Shown here: positions 27,032 through 39,800 of the stretch, one piece after another
Numbering within the stretch: the stretch's first letter is position 1
Layout of the letters: every line of letters begins with the position of its first letter
Assembly (NCBI GenBank): GCA_013398015.1
Contig: VZRR01008004.1
Coordinates: 30,872-94,871 of the forward strand
Reading direction: 5' to 3'
DNA from: Oreocharis arfaki
Taxonomy: Eukaryota; Chordata; Aves; Passeriformes; Paramythiidae
Length of the DNA stretch: 64,000 nt
Notes under the pieces: model-generated
Seen by the model: only the letters and a program-made list of their open reading frames with translations
The model's database searches: none
What the model was told of the DNA's origin: nothing
Position numbers and translations under genes: made by a program

Positions 27032-27080
27032 CTCAGTAAGAGCGTGCAGCTGTCCTTTATGCACACAGACACCCATAAAC
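27032..27080 (-). CDS. TESK2: TESK2 coding exon 3: hinge segment
   Basis: This 49-nt exon was too short for ordinary ORF detection and was found by translating the reverse complement. It supplies the last base of a split Arg codon (R114) followed by FMGVCVHKGQLHALTE, residues 115-130, which is beta4, beta5 and the start of the hinge in TESK2. The acceptor is CTTGTAG|G and the donor GAG|GTAAGA, a near-consensus site. Incoming phase 2 matches the outgoing phase of exon 2 and the exit is phase 0, so the frame stays open across all joins. Confidence 0.95.
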
Positions 27081-30000
27081 CTACAAGAAACAAGAAAAGA
27101 AAAGTGGTTTGGGCTTTTTTCCCCCCCTCTTCTTTGTTCTTTAAAGAAACTAATGTAAGATACACCAGAAAAGGAGGAAAGAGAAAAAATTCAGCCTCAC
27201 AGACACAGCATACCTCACCACTGATTATTTAAATATCTCAGCACAAAACAAAATCATGTACCTATGCTACAATATAATTTGAATTAGCAGTTCCAAGAGA
27301 GCACAGGAGCCAGCTCAGCCTCAAAATGGAAAGTTAGTAATTTGACTATAAGCAAAGGCCAGCATATAATGATTTATGCAGAAAAGAACAATCTCAGTGT
27401 TCTAAGGAAGTTTATGCCAAGTAATCCACTGTTGGTCTGCATAAACAGAAAATTACTTCCCTTTGCATTTTGCTGCTTAAGCATAAAGATGTTTCTTCCT
27501 ATCCCATTCTTAACCACTCAGGAATATGAGGGCACATATGCAATGTATACTTCCCCTCCCCAAACTCCTCTTTCCAACACTTGGATTGAAGCAAGTTTCA
27601 ATAGTATCCAGCATACACACATTCCGTAAGTGTTACCTACGCTGCACAATTTTCAGACTCCTGCTGTTAATAGTAATGATTGCCACCCTTGGTTTGTCTG
27701 GAAAGCAACAGAATGTGCCATGAACAACTGAAAGCTCATTTTTACCACCATACAAGCTGAACTTAAAAGTGACAAAATGCAAATTAATACTACTAGTAAA
27801 CATCTCCCACGAGAAAGTTCAGTAAAGCTGAAATTTTAAACACTTCAGAGCCTTCCCTGCACAAGTGTTCGTGCAAGTGTTTGTTCTTTATAGATTAACT
27901 AATTCTCAGTTTTAGCATTTAGAATTTGGTCTCAGCAAGCAAAAACAAATTATCTGTCATTTTCATAATGTTCAGAAAATTCCATTTTGCAAGGAAGAGG
28001 TAGATATGTATGATCTCATTAAATATAACAAGAATCTTGTGGACAACAACTCAGAGGAAAAGGACCTTTTATATCCTGAAACACTTCCGAATTTAAAAAC
28101 AAAATGATGCAAGACATGTAGGGCTAGTTCAGCTAAGCTGCTTTTGAAGAAATGAATGATCCTCACTGTTCTCTTGTCTAACAGCTGACTGGTAAATTAC
28201 AAGCAGCCAAAGAAAAATAATATAGGTAAGGTCCTTTGCATAAGCTGAGCTGTGGAAATCTGTTTTTATAACCAAAGAAGTAGCAAGACTTTTGTTAGAA
28301 CATCTACTGCCTGCTCACACCTCAAACAATATTCCCTGAATACAGGAATTTTAATCTGAGAGACACTGAAAATCCAATTCCTCTTGTTCAATGTAGAATC
28401 ATGGGACATGATCAGGTACTCGGGGGAAAGGGAAGAAGCTTCTTTTAGATATACCATCGACTCAAAACATTGCTGTTTCTGAGTTTCACTTCATACAGCA
28501 ATGAACGTATGAAAATTTTGTGAAGAAGTTGACAAATTAAGCTTCCTGAGATGAAGAAACGCAGACTTCCACAGAGCAGAAATCTATTTCTTCGTGCATT
28601 CTAAAAGTCTCTAGAGCTATCAGGTGTGGTGTTAACGGCTTTATTATTAAAAAAATAATGTGTGTTATTCCACAAGCAAAAGTGGAAAGCACACCAATCC
28701 AATATTTAATTGCTCTATAAGACAACTTTTTAAAGTATTATTTTCAGTATTATTTTCTCTATCAATTACACAAAGTTGACCTGCTATGGCAATATTTTCA
28801 TTCAACAAAAACTGTGATTAAGTAATTAAAAATAGTAATGTTTTCATCTATATATCAACTCTTCCTTTTAAAGGTGTTTCACACTACTTACAAATTAAGA
28901 ATTCAAAGTATTTGACTTTATTCCAAAATACAAATGCACTTAAGAATTTATCAAAATTTTGGAAAAATTTAATTTCTTGTCTCATCTTTACCAAACAGGA
29001 AAAACATCAGAGTCACTTAAAGACTGACAGAATTTAACATTTTCTGCCAACCTGTTTTGGTCAAGGGAAGTCTCAATGCACACACATTCATTACCTTTGT
29101 GAATCTATGCTTAAGGCAGCAAAGACACATTGAGACAAGTTACCAAGAGTAAGAGTTTAAAAATTTTTAAATGTTTAGGATTTCTTCCAAGAAAGAGGCA
29201 TACATTTCTAACTTTAAATCAAAAACAAAGCTCCATATCATGATTTCATGGAAAAAAAGCTGGACATAAAGACACATTTATAAACTCCATATATTTAGAA
29301 ACTATTACCCAGGAAAAGAGAAACCCGATACATTGATAAAGACAGAATTAATGAGTTTACAAGCAACATACTGAAGCCATTTAAACTTTGTGTGAATGAA
29401 TCTCAGTTTTCAGGCTCTGGAAAACAGATTCATAGAATAGACCTGTAGTGACCTAAATTCCTGGAAAACTTCTGCTTAGCTATTTTATCAAGCAATAATA
29501 AGCCACTCGGTTAAGCCAAGAACTGCTACAAAACATCATTGGAAAGGATTTTCACTAAAAGATAATACACCCAGCTGCTACCGGGAAATACAATTACCAA
29601 GCAAGATTTAACATGGTTTCAATTTCTGAGATTGCCCCAGATGAGATTCCAAGTTCTGTGGATAGGAAGCTGACATGCTGGTCCAGCACAGCTGAGGTTA
29701 TTCCTGTTGGCTAGACACACTGTCTCCTGAGCCAAAATGTGCTTATAGGTGAACTTCAGCAGAATGTCTTGTCAGCCAGAGGTTACACTTCCTATAAGCA
29801 TTTCTAGCTGGAAGGAGCTGCAATAAGCCAGTCACCCACAAAACAGGAGACTATGTGCAGATTTAACAAAGTTTCTTTTCAAGACAGTGTATCTGGCCTT
29901 ATCAGCAATCTGAAACACTTCCAAAATCTGGTTGGAAAAGTTTTCCTAGAAGCTGCAAATAGAAAGGATGATACTTGAGTCCACCCAACTAAATACAGTG

Positions 30001-31631
30001 CAGCATATTCCCACCATCAAATGCTTTCTAACAAATGTCAGCAATCCTTACAGATGTTAGAAATCTCATTTTATAAACAGTCAATCTGGAAAACCTGTCC
30101 TCCTAAACAAGACCAAGAGAAGTCTGGTTATTTCTTAGTCCTTCCCAGCAGTTACACAAACTACTCCCAGTTCACTCAGACGGCAAGGGAGAAAATCCTG
30201 GACAGAAAAGGGGAGACTAAATACTGTAGCCTCTGTCTGCAATCTTTGCCTTAATTTATGAAGCAAAACTAATATCCAGATCATACAGCCTCTGTGGATA
30301 TCCAGACACTGAACACATGCTTCCAGTTAAAAGAACTTCACTGGGACACATTCCTGTTCTGTGGATAAACCTGGGGCAGCTACAGATCAACAAAAGAAAC
30401 TGATGCCCTCAAAAATTTACTGCTTGTATGAGAAAATTTAGCACTTTGATAACATTAAACAAAAGAAACAAACCAAGTAACAGAGACAAAAGGTCAGAAG
30501 ATGTATGCTTATTTCTTTGCACGGAGTGTTGGATAAGGAAGAGGGTAAGTAAAAATATCAAGTCTGCATTAAGGTCCTCCTTAATGGTTTAGGCACCATG
30601 CTAGATTAAAAATTTATTTTACGTTTTCTACACTTGCATTTTGATTCTAGACAGAGGTAAGGCACTTAATCTATCATTTCTGCAACATATTATACACAAC
30701 ATATACAGCCTCTCTTCTGCTGCCTTGTACACTGTATTTCTAAAATACTCCTTTTTGATAACCATGCTACATAAAGAGAAACAAAAACAATTTTCTTTCC
30801 TGTTAAAGCACTGTTCAGTACAGGACAAAGGATGTTAAAAGACAAAATCCATCCTTCTGGCTGTTGTAACAAAGTCCATCACAAGCAATTTCACAAAAAG
30901 GAAGGTTGGAAAGGATAAAACTACACACACAAGAAATCCCTGGTATTGTGTTCCCAGGGTGATAGATTTGTCTCAAAGGAGATGAAATAAAATTCTCCTT
31001 GAAAGGAGTTCACGGAACATGCACACAGTGTGCTTATTTATGTGCTTGCACACACAAGAAGGTGGATTTAATCAATGAGTCAATCTGCCTGCACACTCAC
31101 AGCCAAACACGCAGCAATACCTCCAAGTGCTCCCATGAGAACACTTAAGACATGAGCTAAGACTTTCTGTGTACAGAATGTTTTAAATTAAGTCCCCAAG
31201 GTACAGATGAAATAAAGAAATTTTTTTTCATGCAAACAATAGTGACATAAAAGATTGAAATTTTGCCTCAAAAATGAAGATACACTAATTTAAGAGACAG
31301 CATAAGAGATGGAGAATCTTTGGTAGCACACCACTTCATTTGTATGAGAAAAACACACCTGTAAGATATTACCAAAAAAAAGGTATCAGGTCTCTCAGGC
31401 TGCAGCCTAAAGGCTCCCAAGCTCAGGACACAAGGATGGAGATTTGAGTCCTTTCCAGACCTATTTTCTTACTTTGATTTGGGTAAAAACTCACAGCTAC
31501 ATCAGCATCCAGAGAAGTAGCAAAACGGTAAAACACATTTACAAGCACACACCAGACCTTTCATAACCATGGTCCCTGATCTAACCTAATTCTTGAACAG
31601 CACTGCACTTCAAATAGGACACAAGCTAATA

Positions 31632-31907
31632 AGGAAGTGGAGAAATGCTCCAAACCTGTTTTCCCTAACTCCAGTAACTCCATTACAATCTTGCCATGTA
31701 TCAGCTAACCTGTATGAAAGTGGCTATAATAAACATCACACGGTACAAACCCCAACCTCAGCTTACTTTTCCACACCTCCTCTCACCATCTGTCTGAGGG
31801 AAGATGTGATAAAACCAGCACGTCCCACATCCAGGGCAGGAAGAAATGTAGATTAAAGGTAGAAAAGCAGTTTAATTCTCCATGTTTAACTTGTATGCAG
31901 GAGTGAG
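31632..31907 (+). repeat. Tandem near-identical copy 1, left of the N
   Basis: 276 bp from AGGAAGTGGAGAAATGC to CAGGAGTGAG, repeated at once after the N at 31908. The copies differ by one roughly 5-bp indel (CCAGTAACTCCATTAC against CCAGCAATTAC) and very few substitutions (for example AGCTTACTT against AGCTCACTT). That divergence fits two alleles better than an old duplication. Confidence 0.95.
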
Positions 31908-31908
31908 N
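31908..31908. other. Single ambiguous base (N) at an assembly join
   Basis: The only N in the window lies exactly between two copies of the same 270-bp sequence. This placement suggests a scaffold join or closed gap whose flanks overlapped but were not merged. Confidence 0.9.
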
Positions 31909-32179
31909 AGGAAGTGGAGAAATGCTCCAAACCTGTTTTCCCTAACTCCAGCAATTACAATCTTGCCATGTATCAGCTAACCTGTATGAAAGTGGCTATA
32001 ATAAACATCACACGGTACAAACCCCAACCTCAGCTCACTTTTCCACACCTCCTCTCACCATCTGTCTGAGGGAAGATGTGATAAAACCAGCACGTCCCAC
32101 ATCCAGGGCAGGAAGAAATGTAGATTAAAGGTAGAAAAGCAGTTTAATTCTCCATGTTTAACTTGTATGCAGGAGTGAG
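31909..32179 (+). repeat. Tandem near-identical copy 2, right of the N
   Basis: 271 bp matching 31632-31907 end to end apart from a short indel and a few substitutions. Sequence resumes as unique intron after GAGTGAG at 32179. Confidence 0.95.
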
Positions 32180-34976
32180 ATGGAGACAGGAGACGAGATT
32201 GATGGTAGAAACAGAATAAAACACTTCTTAAAATACCATTCATCTGCTTCTGCCCTGTCCACTCCTAAAATGTCCCTAACCTGGACCCTGGGAAAAAGCA
32301 GCAAACCAAAAAGATAAGCAGCTCTCATACATAGTTTGTTATGAACACCAGACAGCGACTGAACAAAAAGTTACTACAATGTAGTTAAAACCTACTCTGC
32401 CTCTAGAATCACATCTGCTAGCTGAAATAGGAAACAAGAGGAGGGGAGACAAAAAAACCTCTCAAATCCCCTTATATTTTACCATCATGCCTGTGTAGCT
32501 GCAAGAGCTGGAGTCTTCTATTCTAAAATATCCTTAACAGACTGAAAAAGAAGTTCCATCTTTGCCAAAATAAATCCTCTAATAGAGGGCAGTCTCTCAT
32601 TTTCTTCATGGAAAATACATTAGAAACTTATATATACACATATATTTGACCACTGGAATCTTTATAGTCCTACCATAGGGATGGTAGACTTACTGGGGAC
32701 TTGGTAAGTGAAAACTAAGCTCTTCACTTACATCTCTCTTCTAATCAAGATGGATCTATATAGCTGGCCAAGAGCCGAATTTGAGTGCAGAAATAACGAA
32801 ATGAGTGTGGAGATTTAAAGTTAGCCTTTCACTCCATGGTGAATAAAGCATGTTGCCTTTAAAGTCTAAATACGCAGATCAGTACTTCACCAAATAAAAC
32901 CGAAACTCCCCAAGAGAAACTGAAACACCTTGACCCAATTCTATCTCCTCAAGATGCACAAAAGTGTCAGTAATGTAAAAACACAGACCCACTTTTAGGT
33001 AATCTCTACCAAGCTAAGGAATGGAAGGAAGTCAGCAACTACTGACACATTCACACTCCGGAACAGTGACCAGAGTCTGGATAAAAACCTCAGGAGTCAT
33101 CTGTAACTCTGAAAAGGAGTTGATATGCACAGCACAGAAGCAAAAGCAGTTTCAGATAGTCAGCAATACTTATTAGTCATATCAGTGCAATCAATGGCAA
33201 AAATACCAAATTCTTTGCAATAACATCTTGAAGCTAACTGTGGGCACATTGGAACTGACAACTTGCAAAAAGTTGCTATATATTTTAAAGCACTGGCAAA
33301 GGGATGGGGTTTTTAATCACCCGAAGGATAATGATGATCCTGGGCTGCCAAATGCACTACGAGGAAGAGGAACCTCTTCTCCCTTCCATAACACTTAACT
33401 ATATAAACTACAGAAGAGCTCTTGGACAAAAACACTGATTCAATAACAAATTTGAGGTATTATGCATCAAGATGTTCAAAAACACAACCACGCTCCCAGC
33501 TTAAGGAAGATTTTAGTGTACTAAAATAAATGCCTCATTGCTGAATCTGACATTCTCTTTCTAGAACATTAACTTGCTATGCTGCAGATGTTGGAATGGT
33601 TTGAGAGCAAATTTTGGAGGATGTGAAGCCAGTATCTATCCAGTTTCATAATATTTCAAGCCATTTGATAGCAGAGCACCTCGCAGCCCTCACCTTCTAC
33701 AATTAACAACTGCACAACAGAATCTCAACGTTTCAGCCTAAGAACCCATTACTATCCTTACTGGCTAACAACAGAAAGGAAAGAAACTTGTTTATAGTGT
33801 AAGTTAACAGTAGGTAGTCCCAGAGCCCAGAGGAGATGAAGAAGCTCAGAGATACACTACATAAAAATCAGATAACACCTTCAAGGCATGTGGAGGAGAT
33901 CCAGTGACTAAACAATAGAGAAGTGAACTTGATGCTAGTGACAAAACACCTTACTCAGTAATACAGAAGAACTTCAAAGGAAAGAAATTAAGTGAAGAAA
34001 ATACTTAACAGCAAACTGAGATAGCTCATAGCCCCTGGAAAAGTTATACATTAGAACTCCTTGGAAGAGGATGTTCCCTTTAAATGCTAATACAAGCTTA
34101 GAATTTCCAAAAATAATCCCAGAAAATGTTTCAGTGGGAATATTTTGCTGTAGAACATTTTCCTAAAGACCTCTCAGCAATACAACTCCAGCTGCTCTTA
34201 TCTGACAACACAATGTTGTCAAACAAGCAACACAACCTCTCACCATTTTAAGTGCAAATTACTATTAATTGTTATTTTTAATGTGTTTCTAAACTGGGAA
34301 ACAGGTTGTTTAGAAGCACCAATGATGTATACATGTACGAAACCTAAACAGAGAGGCTTGCATGTGTGTGTTTACATACAGGTATATACAGACACATAGG
34401 CATGTAGCATTTAAGAGGGGCAAAATCTTCTCCCAGACATAAAGGGATTGGAAACACTGCAGTAAAATTTAGACAAAGACTTAAATGACACATAATTAAC
34501 ACACAAAATCATCAAGTAATCTGCTACACAGAAAAGTAGTAGTTTTTACTGTCTATTATAATTCAATAAAAGAACAACTGAAACTAAATACTGTTTTCTC
34601 ATTTGCATTTCCTGTAGGAATATCTTTGCTCCCCATAGCAAGGGGACTTACCTAACAGACAAGAAAAAGGCAGTATTCTTTTACCAGAGAGCCTACTTTT
34701 TTTGAAGAAGCCTCAAATCAAGCAATTCAAAAATCAAATGTAGTTTATTCTTCTAAACAAACTGTGCAAAGATAGACCATTTCTATTTAAGTAACTTATT
34801 TCTGATGTATTCACTCATAACTGCTTACTTGAGCACACAAAGAAAAAGATCTCTCTCTCAATCCTGGGTAATAACTGGAAGGACAAATGAAATTCATTTT
34901 CTGCTTCATACATAAATCAATACATTATTGTTCTTCCTTCAGGACCATCTGTGTAACACTGCTGACTTCAAATTAT

Positions 34977-35095
34977 TCGTAGGCTCTAAGGCCAGAGGGG
35001 ACCAGTACATCGCAAATATGAGCTCTTTTACATCACAAGACACCTAAATTTCAGCAATTACTCAGGACTGAGCACAATAATTTTTGTTCTCAGCA
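34977..35095 (+). mobile_element. Ancient amniote CR1-like LINE 3' relic
   Basis: The order CTCTAAGGCCAGAGGGGACC, then ACATCACAAGACACCTAAAT, TTCAGCAATTACTCAGGACT and GAGCACAATAATTTTTGTT follows the old reptile/bird CR1-type 3' consensus that I recall (GGCCAGAAGGGACCA, then ACATCACAGGCCA, AATTTCACCCAGTAATTCCTG, GAGCCCAATAACTTGTG). The match is degenerate and from memory of the family, so the subfamily is not assigned. Confidence 0.45.
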
Positions 35096-35512
35096 ACACC
35101 TCTGTAATTCCATTCAAGAGGGGGCAGGGTTACATTAAAGTGCAACTGAATGCTTTTGGCCTGTCAAGATATCCCTTTCCTACTTTCCCTCATCCCAACC
35201 CAAATTAAATTCCTCCTTTTGAACAGAGTTAGATTTTATTTTTTTCATAAGACTTACCAAGAACACAAAGTTGATAAAGAAATTGATGAAGTGTACTGAG
35301 TTGATGATTCTGGCAATGCCAATCTTACTTTGGAAAGTTATTCTTTCCACAAACCTTACTAAAAAACCATCTTAATCAGTCCCCAGGGTAATATGCTACT
35401 TATCAAAGGATTCAGAAAAAAGGAAAAGAGGGAAAAGATGTGGGGGATAGATATAGGAAACAATTAATGATCCTGAAATCTAAATAACCAGGTAGATGAT
35501 ATAATTTAAATT

Positions 35513-35545
35513 AAAAAAAAAAAAAAAAGAACAACAACAAACAAA
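35513..35545 (+). repeat. A16 run followed by CAA/CAAA units
   Basis: Sixteen A then GAACAACAACAAACAAACAG; low-complexity tail-like sequence in the intron left of coding exon 2. Confidence 0.85.
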
Positions 35546-36760
35546 CAGAAAGAGGAGTTGCTTGGAATGTACCTGACCTTGGAGTAGAGAAAACAGACTT
35601 AGAATTGTAATTGTAATTAGATTACTACAGCACTTGAATAAATGTATTGTAATAAAACCAACACCGTTTACTATGAACAAGAATTCTTTAAGTTAACAGG
35701 TTTTTGAGGTTTAAGAAAAAGGATAACAGAAAACAGACACGAATTAATGGAATGCTCCCTACAGATACTGCAAATGCTTCTGCCACATGTCCTCATAAAT
35801 ACTGAAGGAAACAAACAGAATAATATTGTTATAAATCAGCTGATGAAGACTGAGGATTTCAAGGATCAGAAAAGCTGGTTATAAAGGATCTTAGGAATCA
35901 GTATTATGTCTGTACTATGTAACAGAATGGTGAAGAAAAGGAAATTAAGCAGCAGAGTTCACTGTGTCTCCAAAACTTTTCAAAAAGAGCTGAGATCAGA
36001 AATAGATCCCAGATATGCAACAGCAGCCTAGGAGAAATGGTCATTTGGTGCACTGTCATCACATCTTTAAATTTTATAATGTTATGGCTTCAGCCAATTA
36101 CGTTAATTGCTTGTCACGTCACCATAGAAGAGAAACCGAGACTAAAATGGTTCAAGAAATAACAAGATACACATCGGAACATTTTGGATTTGCTTGCAGT
36201 AATCCAATGCAAAGTGAGAACTGCCCTTTTCCTTTCAGGAGCATATAAATTAGATTAGTTCAACTCTAGCTTCTTTTCTTCAGCCCTTCTTATCCCACCT
36301 TGCAATACTGCAATAAGAAAATGCTAAAAACTAGGAAGCACGCCTAAGAATAAGAAACAGCTATGGCACTTTGCATTGTTAAATTGTAAGACTGGTAACC
36401 ATAAGTTAGTTGAATAGTGTTAAATCTGCAATAATTTAAATTCACTAAAAGAAAACAAATTTCACTCTTCATATCACTTTATTGATTCATCAGAAATTTA
36501 AAATGTGAGCACTTGTTTTCCTCTGACACAAGTTACTCATTACTGGCAAACTCCAGATGCCAAAATCACGTCCATGTTTGCTTTTTTTTCCTCTTAAGTC
36601 TTTTCTTCTTCCTCCCATTCACCTATTAAATTAGCAACTGATCCTAACACATTCACAACCGATAAATCTACAACAAGAAATAAATAAATAACAATTGGAA
36701 AGAGGAGAGCTCTACTAAAGACAACCTATCTCTATATGACTCAGAAAAAAGCCAGTGTAC

Positions 36761-36882
36761 CTTAAGATGTTCGGATGTGAGAGTCTATTCATAAGTTGAA
36801 CCTCTTTCAGCATGTTTGCTCTGTTGCTGTTCAGCGTGTTCATCTTCAAAGCCATTACCTGGTCTGAAGTTCTGTGCCTTAC
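36761..36882 (-). CDS. TESK2: TESK2 coding exon 2: ATP-binding lysine and alphaC helix
   Basis: The 122-nt exon encodes VRHRTSDQVMALKMNTL, then NSNRANMLKEVQLMNRLSHP, then NIL, plus two bases of Arg (residues 74-114). VMALK carries the predicted ATP-anchoring lysine, K86 (the VAIK position). The LKEVQLMNRL stretch is the alphaC helix with the candidate salt-bridge glutamate E100. LSHPNIL is the usual alphaC-beta4 turn. The acceptor is CCAATAG|GTAAGG and the donor TTAAG|GTACAC. The first bases of the exon, GTAAGG, resemble a donor site, but the frame and the homology (FK followed by VRHR) require them to be coding. Confidence 0.95.
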
Positions 36883-39800
36883 CTATTGGATAGAAGCAAA
36901 AAATGGTAAGGATATGAAATGAAAGACTGAAGATCCAGCATTGTTGTAGTGCAACGTAGAGATCCTTCATGACAAAAGTGATCTATACAGCAATTTCTGT
37001 AGTCTTTATCAAAGAGATGACTTTCTATAAGCATACCATGCAAATGTGAAATGGCATTTTGCTCTTGTCTTGCAACTCATGATGACAGAAAGCTTGAGAA
37101 GTTGAAAAAAACCCCCAACTATCAGCTCCTTACTACAAGTGAAGGAAGCCATCTGTTTGTCCACAAAGAAAAAGTTTCCCACTCCAAGATCTATGAAACT
37201 CATCTTTATTCCAACCATTTCCTTTTTTTCCCCCTGCAGTGGTTGCTGTCATTGTTCACAGAATGTGTTACACGAGGACCTGTTGCTTACAGCTACGGGG
37301 CACATTTCAGAGGTTCTCACTGTTTACTTCTGAAAATAGACTATGATCCAGCTTCCACATTGAGGGGACAGAAGGAATTCCTGCCAACCCCTGCAGCAAA
37401 GGAGAGAGGTTCCTGCACATGGGATCACCTCACCCAAGGTGTCAGTAGTGGCTGCAGAGCGTCAGCAGGAAAAAGAGGATTTCTCTGGCAACTGTGCAGC
37501 ACCAGCACCTCGGTCAGAGCAACTTTCCCTGGTCAGAAATGCAGGACTGTGGCCATTTTGAACTTGGTACTCAAACTAGCCCATCTGTCAACTGTTATGC
37601 AGATGTGTGCAACTATTACAAAGGAGCTGTCACAATAGTTTAAGTCTTGCCAACTCTTTGAATTTTCCTGCAGTTGGGCATTCCCACACACATACTGGTA
37701 GTATTCATGGAAATTATGTTCCCATTTTCTTCCTACATCAGTACCTGCAGCTCATAAACAGACAACATGTACTTCTCAAAACACTGAATTACCCTCATGG
37801 CAAATTAATTCACATTCATGGAGATTAGTTTAAGGAAGTCTGTGTTCCAGGAATTTAAGACTCATCAGCTTTCTAATTTAAAACTGAAATCAACATTATG
37901 ACGTAGGTACATACAAACCACCTATATTTTAAACAACAGCAGCCTGTCTGCCTTTATTCCAGAAGACTGTTCATTTTTTTCAGTAAGAGGCTCCTTTAGC
38001 TGCGATATGTCAATTACAGAAAGAACAACTGAACCCATGATAAGCAGATGCAAGAAGAAAACAGGGTATGGATTTTGAAGGTAAAGCTCCCTGGTAGCTC
38101 TGCAGCAGCAAGTGATACCCATTTTCAAGTTTTATTTGCACACCACTATCTGCAAGAACAAGAGGCATATTTCAGCTAAACATTCTCATCTACACACAAA
38201 GCCCATGAATTCAGCAGAGGGATGTACTGGGAGGAAACAGTGTCATCTTTCAGGTGTGTCTCTGGTTTAAGGCCTCTAAGATGCCTCTTCCCGTCCTAGT
38301 TTCAAGTATAGGGTAGCACTGGAAACATCACAGGTGAGTGTGGTAAACAACATCGAGGGACTGAGCAGAAAAATAGCCCTCAGATGCTTTTCCTCCTGCT
38401 TCCCCCGCGCTTAGGTACACGAGCTCCTCAGATGCCTCACCTACAGTCACCCAGTAATCCCAGTGCAAGAAGGACCAGGGAAAAGGGGTGGAGAAGGATA
38501 TAGAAACCAGCACTGAGTAGAAACCAACAGCAAGTTCACAAGCATGGGACTCCTCCTTTCTGTGGTAATATTGGTTTTAAAATAAAACTGGTCAAACTAC
38601 AGCTTTAGTGCATTACAACAAGATAATCTAGAATCATTCTCAACATAACCTGCCCTGCCTGTTTGGCATGCTTATTGGTTTTAAGCAGGATGATTGCATG
38701 TTAAGTTGATGAGGTTTATTGTTACTTGCCAGGTTTCTTGTGTCAGTTGTGTACTTTCATTAATTTTTAATTTTACTCAGCTTTTGCATACCCAGCCAAT
38801 TTGAATGAAGAAACTAAGCTGGACAGGTCAATGTCTATATACAGACTTTTAAAACGTATTTTAGTTATACATTAGTTTTACTAGGAGTAATGCCTTGGGT
38901 GAGGGGAAAAAAGTTTGAAATGCTTTCACAGACTTACGTTTAGAAAACTTCAACAACGTAAATTTAAATTAAGAAAAAAGGACTATGCTTTGAACCTGTA
39001 CACAGCAGCAGCTAAATCAACACATTTCCTCTGAGAGGAAAGTTAAGAATCTTGGGTGTTGTGATGGAGTAATTTGGGGTTTTCGGGGAACAGGAAAGAA
39101 TTTAAAGTAACTTAATTCCTACAGTCAAAGATGGTCCCAACAAAACTTCCTCAGAAATGAGCTTTCCACCAACATAGAAGCTTCAAGGTCTGCCAAAAGG
39201 GAATGAACAGAGGTAGAAGGTGAGCAGGATCTCAGATGGAATGTGGTCTTAAACAGTATTTGCCTTCTCATTAACTCTGCCAGCTACCTCTTAATTTCTT
39301 GCCCATTTCTATACTTCACTCAGTTTCAAGCCAAAAATTCCTGCTCTTTTGCCTTGACTCTGAGGTAAAAGTAGAATTTATCATAGGACCTTTTTCCTTG
39401 TTCAGACTGCTCTTCTTAAGCTAAGGAAACCTCAGAAAAGAAGGTGGGTAACTTTTTGGGTCACTGTGTCCTGCATGCTTCCTGGATATTCAGGTCTGAT
39501 ATGCAACAAGAAGTGGTCAACAACTGCTTCTCAAAGGTCTGACTCTCCACATCCAGAGAAAATTGAGCTGCTTTTGCAAAGACAAAACTTTTCATTCTCT
39601 GTTTTAGGCTATCCTGCAGATTTTTCATTTTTGATAGACTGAACAAGGTTCAGTCACAAGGTCAGCACGTTTTTCTTTTGTTTGTTTTATAAAATCACTT
39701 TTCCCATGCCTGGAAATTTCTCGACTTTCTTACACATAGAGCAGAATATTCTGTCCAATTAACTGGTCTCTAAACATTACCCAACATCGTACGCTTTGTT

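Larger units (their letters stand above)
27081..36760 (-). other. TESK2 intron between coding exons 2 and 3
   Basis: 9.7 kb of AT-rich intron. Contents seen: a single N at 31908 flanked by two near-identical copies, an old LINE-like relic at about 34977-35095 and an A16 run at 35513-35528 followed by CAA/CAAA repeats. Nothing coding was recognised. Confidence 0.8.

Noticed and set aside
29431..29470. TCATAGAATAGACC, resembling an inverted CR1 terminal repeat
   Set aside because: Only about a dozen bases match and no further CR1 sequence follows in the expected direction.
37051..37638. Longest open frame in the window (195 codons, plus strand), starting 168 bp beyond TESK2 coding exon 2
   Set aside because: It is intronic and antisense, with no recognisable domain, no splice partners and ordinary intron composition; length alone is within chance for 64 kb.
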